A stretch of DNA of 9,181 bases from an uncultured Clostridium sp. (GCA_905192625.1 CAJJLI010000051.1:1-9181), one strand, 5' to 3'; shown: positions 1 through 7,470, numbered from the stretch's first letter. Notes: generated from the sequence alone by a model not told the origin. Numbers and translations: made by a program.

Positions 1-43
1 AAGCAAAATGCGCCTGCGCGACACAAAGCCGCACAAGCGCACG
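1..43. other. Left-edge segment that does not match Mfd
   Basis: The mfd frame stays open to the edge. After LVPVISF (ending at residue 864) the family's strongly conserved AHGQM stretch should follow, but the sequence reads RALVRLCVAQAHFA instead. Neither other minus-strand frame restores the motif. By hand count 26 of the 43 bases are G or C, about 60%, against roughly a third in the adjoining gene. A chimeric or poorly assembled end, or the start of an insertion, would explain this. The window cannot distinguish between them. Confidence 0.5.
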
Positions 44-2635
44 AAAAGATATTACAGGAACCAATCTAGCTATGTTATTTGCTACTTCATCAATACCATT
101 TACACGATTGTAAACATAATAAACTTGGCCCCCACGAGCAAGTTCTCGATTGATTGCTTCCCGAATGATTTCATCGTTGTGCTCAAGGACATAAGTCTGT
201 ATAGGCAAACGATCCACTGGAGGCTCTTCTAATACGCTCATATCACGTATGCCGACTAAACTCATATGAAGTGTTCTTGGAATTGGAGTTGCAGTTAGTG
301 TTAATACGTCGATGTCACCTTTAATTTGTTTTATCTTTTCTTTATGAGTTACACCAAAACGTTGTTCCTCATCGACAATTAGCAAACCTAAATTTTTAAA
401 CTGTACATCTTTTGAAAGTACACGATGGGTTCCAATTAAAATATCCAATTGTCCTTTTTTTGCACGTTCAATTGTCTTCTTTTGTTCGGTAGCTGTTTTA
501 AATCGAGATAACATATCAATGCTAATTGGAAAGTCCATCATACGCTGTGTAAACGTATTGTAATGCTGTTGGGCTAAAATTGTGGTTGGCACTAAGATTA
601 CAACTTGTTTTCCATCAGAAACCGCTTTAAATGCTGCTCTGATCGCAATCTCTGTCTTACCATAACCAACATCTCCACAGACCAATCGATCCATAATACG
701 TTTACTTTCCATATCGCGCTTCGTATCTTCAATTGCTCTTAACTGATCTTCCGTTTCCTCATAAGGAAACATTTCTTCAAATTCTTTTTGCCAAACGGTA
801 TCCTGGCAGAATTGGTGTCCTTCTTTTGCCTGCCTTGTAGCATATAATTTTACAAGCTCTTCTGCAACATCTTTAACGGCACCTTTTACCCTTGCCTTGG
901 TATTTTTCCATTCAACTGAATTTAATTTATTTAATTTTGGTTTTCTTGACTCAGCACTTGCATATTTTTGTATCACATCTAGGCCTGTTGCAAGTATATA
1001 CAACACGCCTCCGCCGCCATACTCTATTTTAATATAATCCTTACTTACCTTATCAACCTCTATTTTTTCTATCCCCCGATAGATTCCAAGGCCATGGTTT
1101 TCATGGACTACATAATCTCCTATGTTCAAATCCGAAAAGCTTTGTATTTGCTTTCCCTCATAATTTGATTTTTTCTTCTTTCTTTTTTTCTCTGCTCCAA
1201 AAATATCACTTTCAGAGATAATAACAAATTTAATTAGTGGATATTCAAAGCCCTTGTGAAGGTTTCCATAAGTAACTAATATTTCACTTTTTTGAACCTC
1301 TCGATTTAAATCCTCCGCATAAAATGCAGCTAATTCATATTCTCGTAAGTCCTCTGCCAATCTAGCAGCTCTAGTTCTTGAACTGGTTAGTAAAATCACC
1401 CGATAACCGTTCTTCTTCCAATCTTTTAAATCTTTTACTAAAATCTCAAAATTATTGTTATAAGGATTTACTGATTTAACGGATATGTCATACTTCTTCT
1501 TAATGGATAACTGTGTTATTTTATGATCCATCGTACTAATTAATACTGCATTTTTGCGACTCAAATTTGCAAGTATTGTTTTGTAATCATAGATAACATC
1601 CATTTGACTTGGAAGAATATATCCTTTTTCAATACGGCTAACCATGCTTTCACGAAACTCGGTAGAAACAGCCTCACCTTTTTCCACCAAACGGCTTGGT
1701 TCATCTAAAAATACAATTGAATTCTCGTCTGTAAAATAATCAAAGAAGCTACTAGTCTCTTCATAAAAAAACTTAATATAACTTTCTAATCCTACCGATC
1801 CTTGTAGGCATTCCAGGTTTTCTTTAAATTCCGCTATGATTTTTTGAATTCTTGCAGACTCTTCCGTCTTCATTTCTAAGCGTAATTTCTTAACATATTC
1901 TTCTTGTTCTTTATCAATCTTTTTAAGACCAAGCTTCATTTCCTCTGGCTCTAATATAATCTCTGCCGCTGGAAATATTGTAACTGTATTCACTCGTTCT
2001 ATGGAACGCTGACTACTAACATCAAACGTACGTATGGAATCAATTTCATCTCCCCATAGTTCAATACGATAAGGGACTTCTTCTGTAAGTGGGAAAATAT
2101 CAATAATACCGCCTCGTATCGCAAACTCACCCGGGTTTTCTACTTGGCCTTGTCTTTCATATCCAATATGAATTAACTTTTCTGATAAGTCAGATAAATT
2201 AAGCGTATTTTCTTCATGTATTTGAATTACCCTTTGAGATATAAAATCCAGTGGTAATAATTTATCCATTCCACTATCAAATGTAGCAATTACAGTAATT
2301 GGTTTCCGTTCAATTATCCTTTTTACTATTTTTAAACGTTCTCGGACAATTGCATTTCCATGGATATCCGCGCTATAAAATATAATATCTTTGGCAGGAT
2401 AAAGCATTACATTCTTATCGTATAATTTATAGTCTTCATAAATTTCCTTCGCTTTTAAGTCATTGTACGTAACAATCAATTTAAAAGGATAATCATATGA
2501 TAACGCTGAGATAAAATTACACTTTTGTGAGTCAATACAGCCAGTTACCTGTAGTGGAAATTGATGAAGCGATATACTATCCTTTATGTCATTAAATTCC
2601 TTGTAGCCGTAAAGAGGTTCCGTAAAAACGTTCAC
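1..2635 (-). CDS. mfd: Transcription-repair coupling factor Mfd, 3' end outside window
   Basis: Mfd is a DNA translocase that pushes stalled RNA polymerase off damaged DNA and recruits UvrA. 878 codons are readable without a stop or frameshift; the family is usually about 1150-1180 residues, so roughly the last 300 are missing. Seen in order: a UvrB-like N-terminal part with PGEFAIRGGIIDIFP near residues 168-182; a basic KKRKKKK tract at 483-489; the RNA-polymerase-interacting domain starting about residue 500 (FSDLNIGDYVVHENHGLGIY); Walker A GDVGYGKTE with K660; the DEEQ box at 755-758; and the TAT motif at 781-783 in LTATPIPRTLHMSL. The GTG start is supported by AAAGGAGGG inside the end of pth, seven bases upstream, and only two bases separate the genes, so the two are probably translated from one mRNA. 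Pth-mfd adjacency is common in Firmicutes. After about residue 864 (base 44) the protein no longer looks like Mfd; see the edge entry. Confidence 0.95.
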   Translation of the reverse strand, partial: MNVFTEPLYGYKEFNDIKDSISLHQFPLQVTGCIDSQKCNFISALSYDYPFKLIVTYNDLKAKEIYEDYKLYDKNVMLYPAKDIIFYSADIHGNAIVRERLKIVKRIIERKPITVIATFDSGMDKLLPLDFISQRVIQIHEENTLNLSDLSEKLIHIGYERQGQVENPGEFAIRGGIIDIFPLTEEVPYRIELWGDEIDSIRTFDVSSQRSIERVNTVTIFPAAEIILEPEEMKLGLKKIDKEQEEYVKKLRLEMKTEESARIQKIIAEFKENLECLQGSVGLESYIKFFYEETSSFFDYFTDENSIVFLDEPSRLVEKGEAVSTEFRESMVSRIEKGYILPSQMDVIYDYKTILANLSRKNAVLISTMDHKITQLSIKKKYDISVKSVNPYNNNFEILVKDLKDWKKNGYRVILLTSSRTRAARLAEDLREYELAAFYAEDLNREVQKSEILVTYGNLHKGFEYPLIKFVIISESDIFGAEKKRKKKKSNYEGKQIQSFSDLNIGDYVVHENHGLGIYRGIEKIEVDKVSKDYIKIEYGGGGVLYILATGLDVIQKYASAESRKPKLNKLNSVEWKNTKARVKGAVKDVAEELVKLYATRQAKEGHQFCQDTVWQKEFEEMFPYEETEDQLRAIEDTKRDMESKRIMDRLVCGDVGYGKTEIAIRAAFKAVSDGKQVVILVPTTILAQQHYNTFTQRMMDFPISIDMLSRFKTATEQKKTIERAKKGQLDILIGTHRVLSKDVQFKNLGLLIVDEEQRFGVTHKEKIKQIKGDIDVLTLTATPIPRTLHMSLVGIRDMSVLEEPPVDRLPIQTYVLEHNDEIIREAINRELARGGQVYYVYNRVNGIDEVANNIARLVPVISFRALVRLCVAQAHFA

Positions 2636-2637
2636 AA

Positions 2638-3207
2638 TTAGCCCTCCTTTTTATTATAAAGATTCATTGCTTCCTCAATCCCTTTCGTGATAATCGTATC
2701 ACAGGCTTTCGAGGTTTTCATTAATGCTTCTCTTATTTTCTCCTCATCTTCTTTTGGAAATCTTGACAATACATAATCCGCCAAATCCCAATCTTTAGGT
2801 TTATCTCCTACTCCAACTTTTATTCGCATAAACTCATCTGTTCCAAGATGTTGAATGATATTCTTAATACCATTGTGCCCTCCAGCACTTCCTTTTTTTC
2901 GAATGCGAAGTTGACCAACATCTAAACTGATATCATCATATATAACGATAATTTCATGGTTCGTTACTTTATAAAAGTCGAGAAGTTCTCTGACACTTTC
3001 CCCGCTTAAATTCATATAAGTCTGTGGCTGCGCTAGTAAAACGCGCTCCGACCCAATGATTCCTTTGCCACAAATTGCTTTATGTTTTTTCATATCCATT
3101 GAAATGTGATGGTCATCCGCAATTCTTGTTATCGCATCGAATCCAATATTATGTCGGGTTGCTTCATATTCTCTGGATGGATTACCTAGTCCAATAATAA
3201 TATACAT
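2638..3207 (-). CDS. pth: Peptidyl-tRNA hydrolase
   Basis: This cytosolic esterase releases tRNA from peptidyl-tRNAs that drop off the ribosome. The protein is 189 residues, close to the roughly 190 usual for bacterial Pth. Family signatures are all present: IIIGLGNPSREYEATRHNIG at the N terminus with N9 and the catalytic H19; QPQTYMNLSG with N66; YDD with D91; and GSAGGHNGIKNI with N112. The frame is open upstream to base 3246, but I chose the ATG at 3207. The family begins at MxxIxGLGNP, and an AAGAGG ribosome site sits just upstream; the upstream ATG lies inside a hairpin arm and would add 13 unrelated residues. The gene ends two bases before mfd, whose ribosome site lies in its last codons. 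A promoter at 3285-3313 should drive both genes. In Bacillus the orthologue is spoVC, also close to mfd. Confidence 0.96.
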   Translation of the reverse strand: MYIIIGLGNPSREYEATRHNIGFDAITRIADDHHISMDMKKHKAICGKGIIGSERVLLAQPQTYMNLSGESVRELLDFYKVTNHEIIVIYDDISLDVGQLRIRKKGSAGGHNGIKNIIQHLGTDEFMRIKVGVGDKPKDWDLADYVLSRFPKEDEEKIREALMKTSKACDTIITKGIEEAMNLYNKKEG

Positions 3208-3231
3208 AAAAACCTCTTTTCCACAACTTTG

Positions 3232-3273
3232 GCCGCACATATGCAATACGTCTCCATATTACATACCTGCGGC
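3232..3273 (-). other. 42-base leader hairpin upstream of pth
   Basis: On the minus strand, the arms GCCGCAGGTATGTAATA and TATTGCATATGTGCGGC can pair over 17 positions around the 8-base loop TGGAGACG. One G-G mismatch and two G-U wobbles are needed; the outer six pairs GCCGCA/TGCGGC are perfect. It lies between the predicted pth transcription start (about 3278) and the pth ribosome site, and about 42 bases beyond the deacetylase stop. No U-run follows it on the minus strand, so it is not a standard rho-independent terminator. It could be a 5' UTR structure affecting pth-mfd expression, an mRNA stabiliser, or a copy of a small dispersed repeat. Confidence 0.6.
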
Positions 3274-3284
3274 TGTTTATTTAC

Positions 3285-3313
3285 ATTATAAGTCAATTTT
3301 AGTATAATTGCAA
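3285..3313 (-). promoter_or_regulatory. Sigma-A-type promoter for pth-mfd
   Basis: On the minus strand, TTGCAA (3308-3313) is followed by a 17-base spacer and a perfect TATAAT (3285-3290). Transcription should start near 3278, giving a leader of about 70 bases that includes the hairpin at 3232-3273. The -35 box lies directly against the stop codon of the deacetylase gene, so pth-mfd can be expressed independently of it. Confidence 0.7.
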
Positions 3314-3314
3314 T

Positions 3315-4337
3315 CTATTCATGATTTACAACGTTCGTGCTTGTTTTCGCATTTCTGTAAATATTACCAGCTTGTAGTGTAATACCCTTTGCTTCAAATA
3401 ATTCATCTACGGTAACTAATTGATATCCCATTTCAACTAGTTTTGGAATTACTACTTCCATTGCATCAGCAGTACTTGAATACAAGTCATGCATAAGCAC
3501 AATATCTCCATCTTGAACAACATCTAATATATTTTTTATGACTTTATCTTTATCCCTACTTTTCCAATCCTCAGGATCCACTGACCAAGCGATCATTGGT
3601 ACATCAACCGTTTTATTTACCAAGTCATTTTTCGCTCCATAAGGTGGTCTTAGAACTGCTTTTTCAATTGGTGCATATTTTGTAATATTTTCATTGGAAT
3701 GTTCTACTTCATAGCGAATTCCCTTCGCGTCTAATTTCGTTAAATCTTTATGACTAAATGTGTGATTACCAATTTGACATCCTAAGTTATAAGCCTTTTT
3801 TACGGTTTCACCATACTCATCCATTCGATTTCCCATTACAAAGAATGTTGCTTTGGCGCCGTTGGCTTCTAATGTCTCTAGTATACGGTTTGTTACTGGT
3901 GGATACGGGCCATCATCAAAGGTCAACGCAATCATTTTGTTTTTTGTAGTAACATTGTTCCCCATAGTAGCACTAGAATCATCCGAACCGTCCTCTGGTG
4001 TTCCAGTTATATTGTCGTCTCCATCATCATTCGGTGTTGTAGATGGAGTAATTTGAGGAGTAACTTCTGGTGTCACTTCTGGAGTTGTGGTAGGAGTTAT
4101 AACATTGTCTTCTTGCTCCTTATCTTCCTCCAAATCATGTTCACTTTCTATATCTTCTCCTGTGATTGATCCCGGCTTATTATTGTCGTTATCATTATTC
4201 AAATTCGCATTCTTCTTTAGTAATCCACACCCTGTTGCGATAATTACAATTACCGCTAATAATGCAATAATTATACACGTAACTTGCAATCCCCTACTAG
4301 AAGAATTTCTTCTACGCTTTCTGTAATACCTATTCAT
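3315..4337 (-). CDS. Membrane-anchored CE4 polysaccharide deacetylase (NodB-like)
   Basis: A metal-dependent deacetylase of the carbohydrate esterase 4 family, predicted to act outside the membrane on an N-acetylated wall polysaccharide such as peptidoglycan. The 340-residue protein has a very basic N terminus (RYYRKRRR), one hydrophobic segment at about 17-40, and an acidic, Thr/Pro-rich linker at about 43-130. The catalytic domain runs from about 134 to 320. All five CE4 motifs are visible: TFDDGP (D141, D142), HTFSH (H192, H196), RPPYG (R230), WSVDPEDW (251-258) and IVLMHD (H283). The ATG start at 4337 follows GGAAGG with eight bases spacing; an in-frame TTG at 4364 lacks such a site and adds nine residues containing it. 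The substrate cannot be read from sequence. PdaA-like spore-cortex, PgdA-like or chitin-oligosaccharide roles are all possible, so no symbol is given. It is probably transcribed alone. Confidence 0.92.
   Translation of the reverse strand: MNRYYRKRRRNSSSRGLQVTCIIIALLAVIVIIATGCGLLKKNANLNNDNDNNKPGSITGEDIESEHDLEEDKEQEDNVITPTTTPEVTPEVTPQITPSTTPNDDGDDNITGTPEDGSDDSSATMGNNVTTKNKMIALTFDDGPYPPVTNRILETLEANGAKATFFVMGNRMDEYGETVKKAYNLGCQIGNHTFSHKDLTKLDAKGIRYEVEHSNENITKYAPIEKAVLRPPYGAKNDLVNKTVDVPMIAWSVDPEDWKSRDKDKVIKNILDVVQDGDIVLMHDLYSSTADAMEVVIPKLVEMGYQLVTVDELFEAKGITLQAGNIYRNAKTSTNVVNHE
4032..4097 (-). repeat. Thr-Pro repeat coding region in deacetylase linker
   Basis: Codons 81-102 encode TPTTTPEVTPEVTPQITPSTTP, a short tandem Thr-Pro motif with a TPEV unit repeated. 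The flanking linker is Asp/Asn/Glu-rich. Such linkers typically hold an extracellular catalytic domain away from the membrane or within the wall. The imperfect direct repeats in the DNA make unit-number variation between strains plausible. Confidence 0.7.
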
Positions 4338-4406
4338 TATAAAATCCTTCCTATTTGTTACCAATACCTATCCCTACTTATGTTTGCAAGCAATTGCTTA
4401 TAGACT

Positions 4407-4435
4407 AGGATAATACAAAATTCAACAGTTTTCAA
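4407..4435 (-). promoter_or_regulatory. Candidate promoter(s) for the deacetylase gene
   Basis: Two overlapping minus-strand candidates each have a 17-base spacer: TTGAAA (4430-4435) with TATCCT (4407-4412), and TTGAAT (4420-4425) with TATAAG (4397-4402). Neither is a perfect match. A 12-base perfect palindrome AAGCAATTGCTT (4388-4399) overlaps the second -10 box and could be an operator. CAAGCAATT occurs again at 4433-4441. Which, if either, promoter is used is undecided. Confidence 0.35.
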
Positions 4436-4550
4436 GCAATTTAAACAAAAATTAAGAAAGAATTTTGTACAAGGTCTACATAAGCAGGAATATATTGTAT
4501 TGGCCTCCAGATTTATCATAAATATCTAATTTAAGGTCTGCTAAAACAAG

Positions 4551-4580
4551 AAAAAAACAGACTGCATTGATAGCAGTCTG
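4551..4580 (-). terminator. Rho-independent terminator after spoVG
   Basis: On the minus strand, CAGACTGC pairs perfectly with GCAGTCTG around the 7-base loop TATCAAT, and seven T residues follow (4551-4557). It starts about 40 bases after the spoVG stop codon and should end the glgC-glgD-spoVG transcript. This separates it from the deacetylase gene downstream. The rest of the 283-base gap to the deacetylase start holds only the candidate promoters and palindrome described separately. Confidence 0.9.
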
Positions 4581-4620
4581 CTCTAGGAATGATTTTTTTA
4601 AACAGGTGTTTTTTTACAGT

Positions 4621-4896
4621 TTACTCTAAATTATTATCCTCAATAGCAGCAATCTCATATCTTTCTAATATGATTTTCTGGATTTTATCTCTCGTCTCAG
4701 AGTTGATTGGATGAGCAATATCTCTATACTCTCCATCGCCAGCTTTTCTACTAGGCATAGCAATAAATAATCCCTTCTCACCTTCAATAACCTTAATATC
4801 ATGAACTACAAATTCGTTATCAAGTGTTATTGAAACTACTGCCTTCATTTTTCCCTCTTTACTTACCTTGCGCACTCTAACATCTGTAATTTGCAT
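4621..4896 (-). CDS. spoVG: Septation/sporulation regulator SpoVG
   Basis: SpoVG is a small nucleic-acid-binding regulator, linked in Bacillus to asymmetric septation and spore cortex formation and in other Firmicutes to wall metabolism and virulence. The 91-residue protein has the family's usual length. It shows the conserved start [11 protein letters not shown], the central [18 protein letters not shown] and the [16 protein letters not shown] segment. The ATG follows a strong AAGGGGG ribosome site seven bases away. It lies 37 bases downstream of glgD with no convincing promoter between: a TTGACA is present, but no -10 box follows at the right distance. It is therefore probably the last gene of the glgC-glgD-spoVG transcript, with the terminator at 4551-4580 right after it. 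A sigma-H promoter of the kind known for B. subtilis spoVG was not recognised here. Confidence 0.96.
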   Translation of the reverse strand: MQITDVRVRKVSKEGKMKAVVSITLDNEFVVHDIKVIEGEKGLFIAMPSRKAGDGEYRDIAHPINSETRDKIQKIILERYEIAAIEDNNLE

Positions 4897-4933
4897 TTTG
4901 TATCCCCCTTCGTAACACTATTCTTTTGTCAAT

Positions 4934-6070
4934 TTAAGTTAGAAACGTCATGTTACTAATACGGTCATTTTTTTCAATGACAATCTTAACATTCCCTTCT
5001 ACCCCCACATGAGATGTATTTGCCATAATTGTATCACAGCTTTCCACAATACAATTCTCGATGTAAGTATTGTCACCAATATGTACGTCATTTAGAATAA
5101 TTGAGTTCTTAATAGTACAATGGTTTCCTACATATACATTTTTAAATAGTATAGAATTTTCCACTGTACCGTTGATGATACATCCACTTGAAACCAAACT
5201 ATTTTTTACCTCTGCTCCGATATTGTACTTAGCAGGTGGCAAATCATCAATTTTGGAATACACTTCTGGATACTGTTTAAAAAAATAATTCCTAATTTCT
5301 TTATTTAAAAAATCCATATTGGTCTGATAATAAGCATTTACGCTTGCGATGTTTCTCCAATATTCTCTCATCTCATAAGCGTAAATTCGTTTTCTATCTT
5401 TGTATTTTAATATAATATCATGAACAAAATCATATTTATTATCCTTTGAGGCTTCTTCAAGTAATTCAATTAATAGCCTTCTGCGCATTACATAAATCCC
5501 TGTTGACACTAATGAGGAGTTCGAATCCAATGGTTTTTCATCAAATTCTGTAATCCTTGCCTCTTCATTTAAAGTGACAAACCCAAATCTTCTTGGATTT
5601 TCAAGTATGTCCAAAGTTTTTGTAACGATAGTGATATCAGCATTCTTTTTAATATGGTACTCAATTACTTGATTAAAATCTAACTTGTACACACCATCAC
5701 CGGATGCAATCACTACGTAAGGTTCATGAGTACTTTTTAAAAAATTGATATTTTGAAATATAGCATCTGCAGTCCCACGATACCAAAAACCATTGTCCAT
5801 GGTTATTGTTGGGGCAAATATATACAAACCACCTTGCTTTCTTCCAAAATCCCACCATTTTGAAGAACTAAGATGTTCGTTTAAAATTCTTGAATTAAAT
5901 TGTGTAATTACAGCAACCTTATGAATGTGAGAGTTTGACATACTACTTAACGCAAAATCTATACTACGATAACTACCTGCAATCGGCATCGCTGCAATCG
6001 CTCTTTTGTTAGATAACTCACGCATTCGCTCATTATTGCCGCCTGCTAATACAATCCCAATTGCTTTCAC
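4934..6070 (-). CDS. glgD: GlgD, regulatory-type subunit of ADP-glucose pyrophosphorylase
   Basis: GlgD is a GlgC paralogue in Firmicutes. In characterised Bacillus-type systems it is nearly inactive alone but stimulates GlgC in a mixed tetramer that makes ADP-glucose for glycogen. The 378-residue protein has an N-terminal nucleotidyltransferase domain (about 1-240) and a C-terminal left-handed beta-helix with hexapeptide-like repeats (about 280-370). The nucleotide loop is degenerate, GGNNERM at 10-16 where GlgC has GGQGSRL. The GDG aspartate D125 and the lysine K179 in FDEKP are kept. I chose the GTG at 6070 because the family begins at KAIGIxLAGG; the frame is open further upstream, with a TTG at 6118 and an ATG at 6097, but only inside glgC. 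The GTG overlaps the glgC TGA stop as GTGA, with AAAGGTAGG upstream, which suggests translational coupling and matched amounts of the two subunits. Confidence 0.94.
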   Translation of the reverse strand: MKAIGIVLAGGNNERMRELSNKRAIAAMPIAGSYRSIDFALSSMSNSHIHKVAVITQFNSRILNEHLSSSKWWDFGRKQGGLYIFAPTITMDNGFWYRGTADAIFQNINFLKSTHEPYVVIASGDGVYKLDFNQVIEYHIKKNADITIVTKTLDILENPRRFGFVTLNEEARITEFDEKPLDSNSSLVSTGIYVMRRRLLIELLEEASKDNKYDFVHDIILKYKDRKRIYAYEMREYWRNIASVNAYYQTNMDFLNKEIRNYFFKQYPEVYSKIDDLPPAKYNIGAEVKNSLVSSGCIINGTVENSILFKNVYVGNHCTIKNSIILNDVHIGDNTYIENCIVESCDTIMANTSHVGVEGNVKIVIEKNDRISNMTFLT

Positions 6071-7341
6071 CTTACAATACCTACCTTTATCAAACATTCT
6101 CCGCTCTTTAAAAAACAATTATCATAATCCTCTACAATTGTTCCACCTGATATCGCAGTGTTCTTTCCAATCTTTATGTTGTTAGGTATGACTGTATTTT
6201 CTCCAATTGTGACAAGTCCATCCATATAAATATTTGGATACTTTGTATTCTTATGTTCCTCACCAATGCCAATTTCGCATCTATCACCAATATGGCAATC
6301 CTCAGCGATGATTGCTTTGTTTACAATTGTATCTTTTCCTATAATGGTAGATTTCATGATAATGGAATCGTATACTTTAGCTCCTTCTTCAATTATCACA
6401 TCAGCACCTAGTACTGAATTATGTACTTCACCCAATATCTCACTACCTTCTCCAATAATGCAGTGCTCTATAACCGCATCTTTCGAGATAAATTGTGGTG
6501 GTATCATATCACTTTTCGTATAAATTTTCCAAAAATTTTCATAGAGATCAAACATAGGTGCCATATCAATCAACTCCATATTCGATTCCCAATATGAAGT
6601 CAGTGTCCCCACGTCTTTCCAATAACCATGATACTCATAGGCATAGACATCTTTACCTTGGTTATGGCAGTAAGGGATAATATGTTTTCCAAAATCGCAG
6701 GACTCTTGATTTGATAACTTGAGCAATGCATCTCTTAGCACATCCCATGAAAAAATATAAATTCCCATGGATGCTAAATTACTTCTTGGATTCTTTGGTT
6801 TTTCTTCAAAATCCAATACTTTCTTTTGTTCATCCGCGATAACAATTCCAAAACGACTAGCTTCTTCTACAGGCACCGGAATTGTTGCCAATGTTATATC
6901 CGCATGATTTGATTTATGAAACTCTAACATTGCTTCATAATCCATTTTGTAAATATGGTCTCCGCCAAGAATCAGCACGTATTTTGGATTGTAGTACTCC
7001 ATATACTTTAAATTTTGATAAATAGCATTTGCTGTTCCTGTGTACCATTCAGCATTGGTGCTTTTCTCATAAGGTGGGAGAATGGAAACACCACCTACGT
7101 TGCGGTCCAAATCCCAAGGTATCCCTATTCCTATGTGAGTGTTCAGTAATAACGGTTGATATTGAGTTAGTACCCCAACCGTATCAATACCAGAATTGAT
7201 GCAATTACTTAGTGGAAAATCTATAATACGGTACTTCCCTCCAAACGCTACTGCTGGTTTTGCAATATTAGAAGTTAATACTCCAAGTCTAGATCCTTGT
7301 CCACCTGCTAAAAGCATTGCAATCATCTCTTTTCGTACCAC
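6067..7341 (-). CDS. glgC: Glucose-1-phosphate adenylyltransferase GlgC
   Basis: GlgC makes ADP-glucose from glucose 1-phosphate and ATP, the committed step of bacterial glycogen synthesis. The 424-residue protein is near the E. coli length (about 430). Visible signatures are the nucleotide loop GGQGSRL (13-19), [25 protein letters not shown] (27-51), [12 protein letters not shown] (99-110), [10 protein letters not shown] with the catalytic-type aspartate D128, and DFEEKP with the glucose-1-phosphate-binding-type lysine K181. A hexapeptide-repeat beta-helix occupies about 290-400. It is not GlmU: the loop and [10 protein letters not shown] block are those of ADP-glucose pyrophosphorylases. 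The GTG start at 7341 follows GAGG by seven bases; an ATG five codons in (7326) is possible but has a weaker site. It is first in the glgC-glgD-spoVG unit. The glycogen synthase partner is not in the window. Confidence 0.96.
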   Translation of the reverse strand: MVRKEMIAMLLAGGQGSRLGVLTSNIAKPAVAFGGKYRIIDFPLSNCINSGIDTVGVLTQYQPLLLNTHIGIGIPWDLDRNVGGVSILPPYEKSTNAEWYTGTANAIYQNLKYMEYYNPKYVLILGGDHIYKMDYEAMLEFHKSNHADITLATIPVPVEEASRFGIVIADEQKKVLDFEEKPKNPRSNLASMGIYIFSWDVLRDALLKLSNQESCDFGKHIIPYCHNQGKDVYAYEYHGYWKDVGTLTSYWESNMELIDMAPMFDLYENFWKIYTKSDMIPPQFISKDAVIEHCIIGEGSEILGEVHNSVLGADVIIEEGAKVYDSIIMKSTIIGKDTIVNKAIIAEDCHIGDRCEIGIGEEHKNTKYPNIYMDGLVTIGENTVIPNNIKIGKNTAISGGTIVEDYDNCFLKSGECLIKVGIVR

Positions 7342-7371
7342 GCAATCACCTCTTGCTGCTTAATATTATAC

Positions 7372-7400
7372 ATTATACCATTATATGTTAAATATGTGAA
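7372..7400 (-). promoter_or_regulatory. Promoter for glgC-glgD-spoVG
   Basis: On the minus strand, TTCACA (7395-7400) is followed by a 17-base spacer and TATAAT (7372-7377). Two more perfect TATAAT hexamers flank this one, at 7380-7385 and 7365-7370, but neither has as good a -35 box. Transcription would start near 7365, leaving a short leader of about 25 bases before the GTG start of glgC. Confidence 0.65.
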
Positions 7401-7420
7401 TATATTTACTAACAAAATTA

Positions 7421-7470
7421 TTTTTTCTCAAAATCTTTTGTCTATTTTTTTGTGTTTTTTCATTTTTTTT
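7421..7470 (-). promoter_or_regulatory. Phased A-tract block upstream of glgC promoter
   Basis: Five T-runs (A-runs on the glgC strand) of 4 to 8 bases occur at 7421-7426, 7436-7439, 7445-7451, 7455-7460 and 7463-7470. Their centres are about 14, 10.5, 9.5 and 9 bases apart, near one helical turn for the last four. They begin about 20 bases upstream of the glgC -35 box, where they could act as an UP-like element or bend the DNA. The spacing is seen; the role is inferred. Confidence 0.35.

Noticed and set aside
8..232. 74-residue plus-strand reading frame at the left edge
   Set aside because: It lies antisense to clear Mfd coding sequence over most of its length, has no ribosome site and no recognisable family features.
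3208..3246. Upstream ATG for pth at 3246
   Set aside because: It would add 13 residues absent from the family and lies inside a hairpin arm; the ATG at 3207 has a ribosome site and starts at the conserved GLGNP segment.
3232..3273. Hairpin as a rho-independent terminator for the deacetylase gene
   Set aside because: No U-run follows the stem on the minus strand, and no gene on the plus strand needs terminating there.
4225..4240. Lipoprotein signal (ATGC before the Cys at residue 37) in the deacetylase
   Set aside because: The -3 residue is Ala rather than Leu/Val/Ile-like and the basic N-terminal stretch is long; a plain transmembrane anchor is simpler, though a lipobox is not fully excluded.
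4897..4933. Independent spoVG promoter based on TTGACA in the glgD-spoVG gap
   Set aside because: No -10-like hexamer lies 16-18 bases downstream; that position falls in the GGGGG ribosome site.
6071..6118. Longer GlgD starting upstream at TTG 6118 or ATG 6097
   Set aside because: The extra residues lie inside glgC and precede the conserved KAIGI start of the family. GTG at 6070 with the GTGA overlap is the better start.
4934..7341. glgC/glgD as glmU, expected next to spoVG
   Set aside because: The GGQGSRL loop, [16 protein letters not shown] block and paired GlgD paralogue are those of ADP-glucose pyrophosphorylase.
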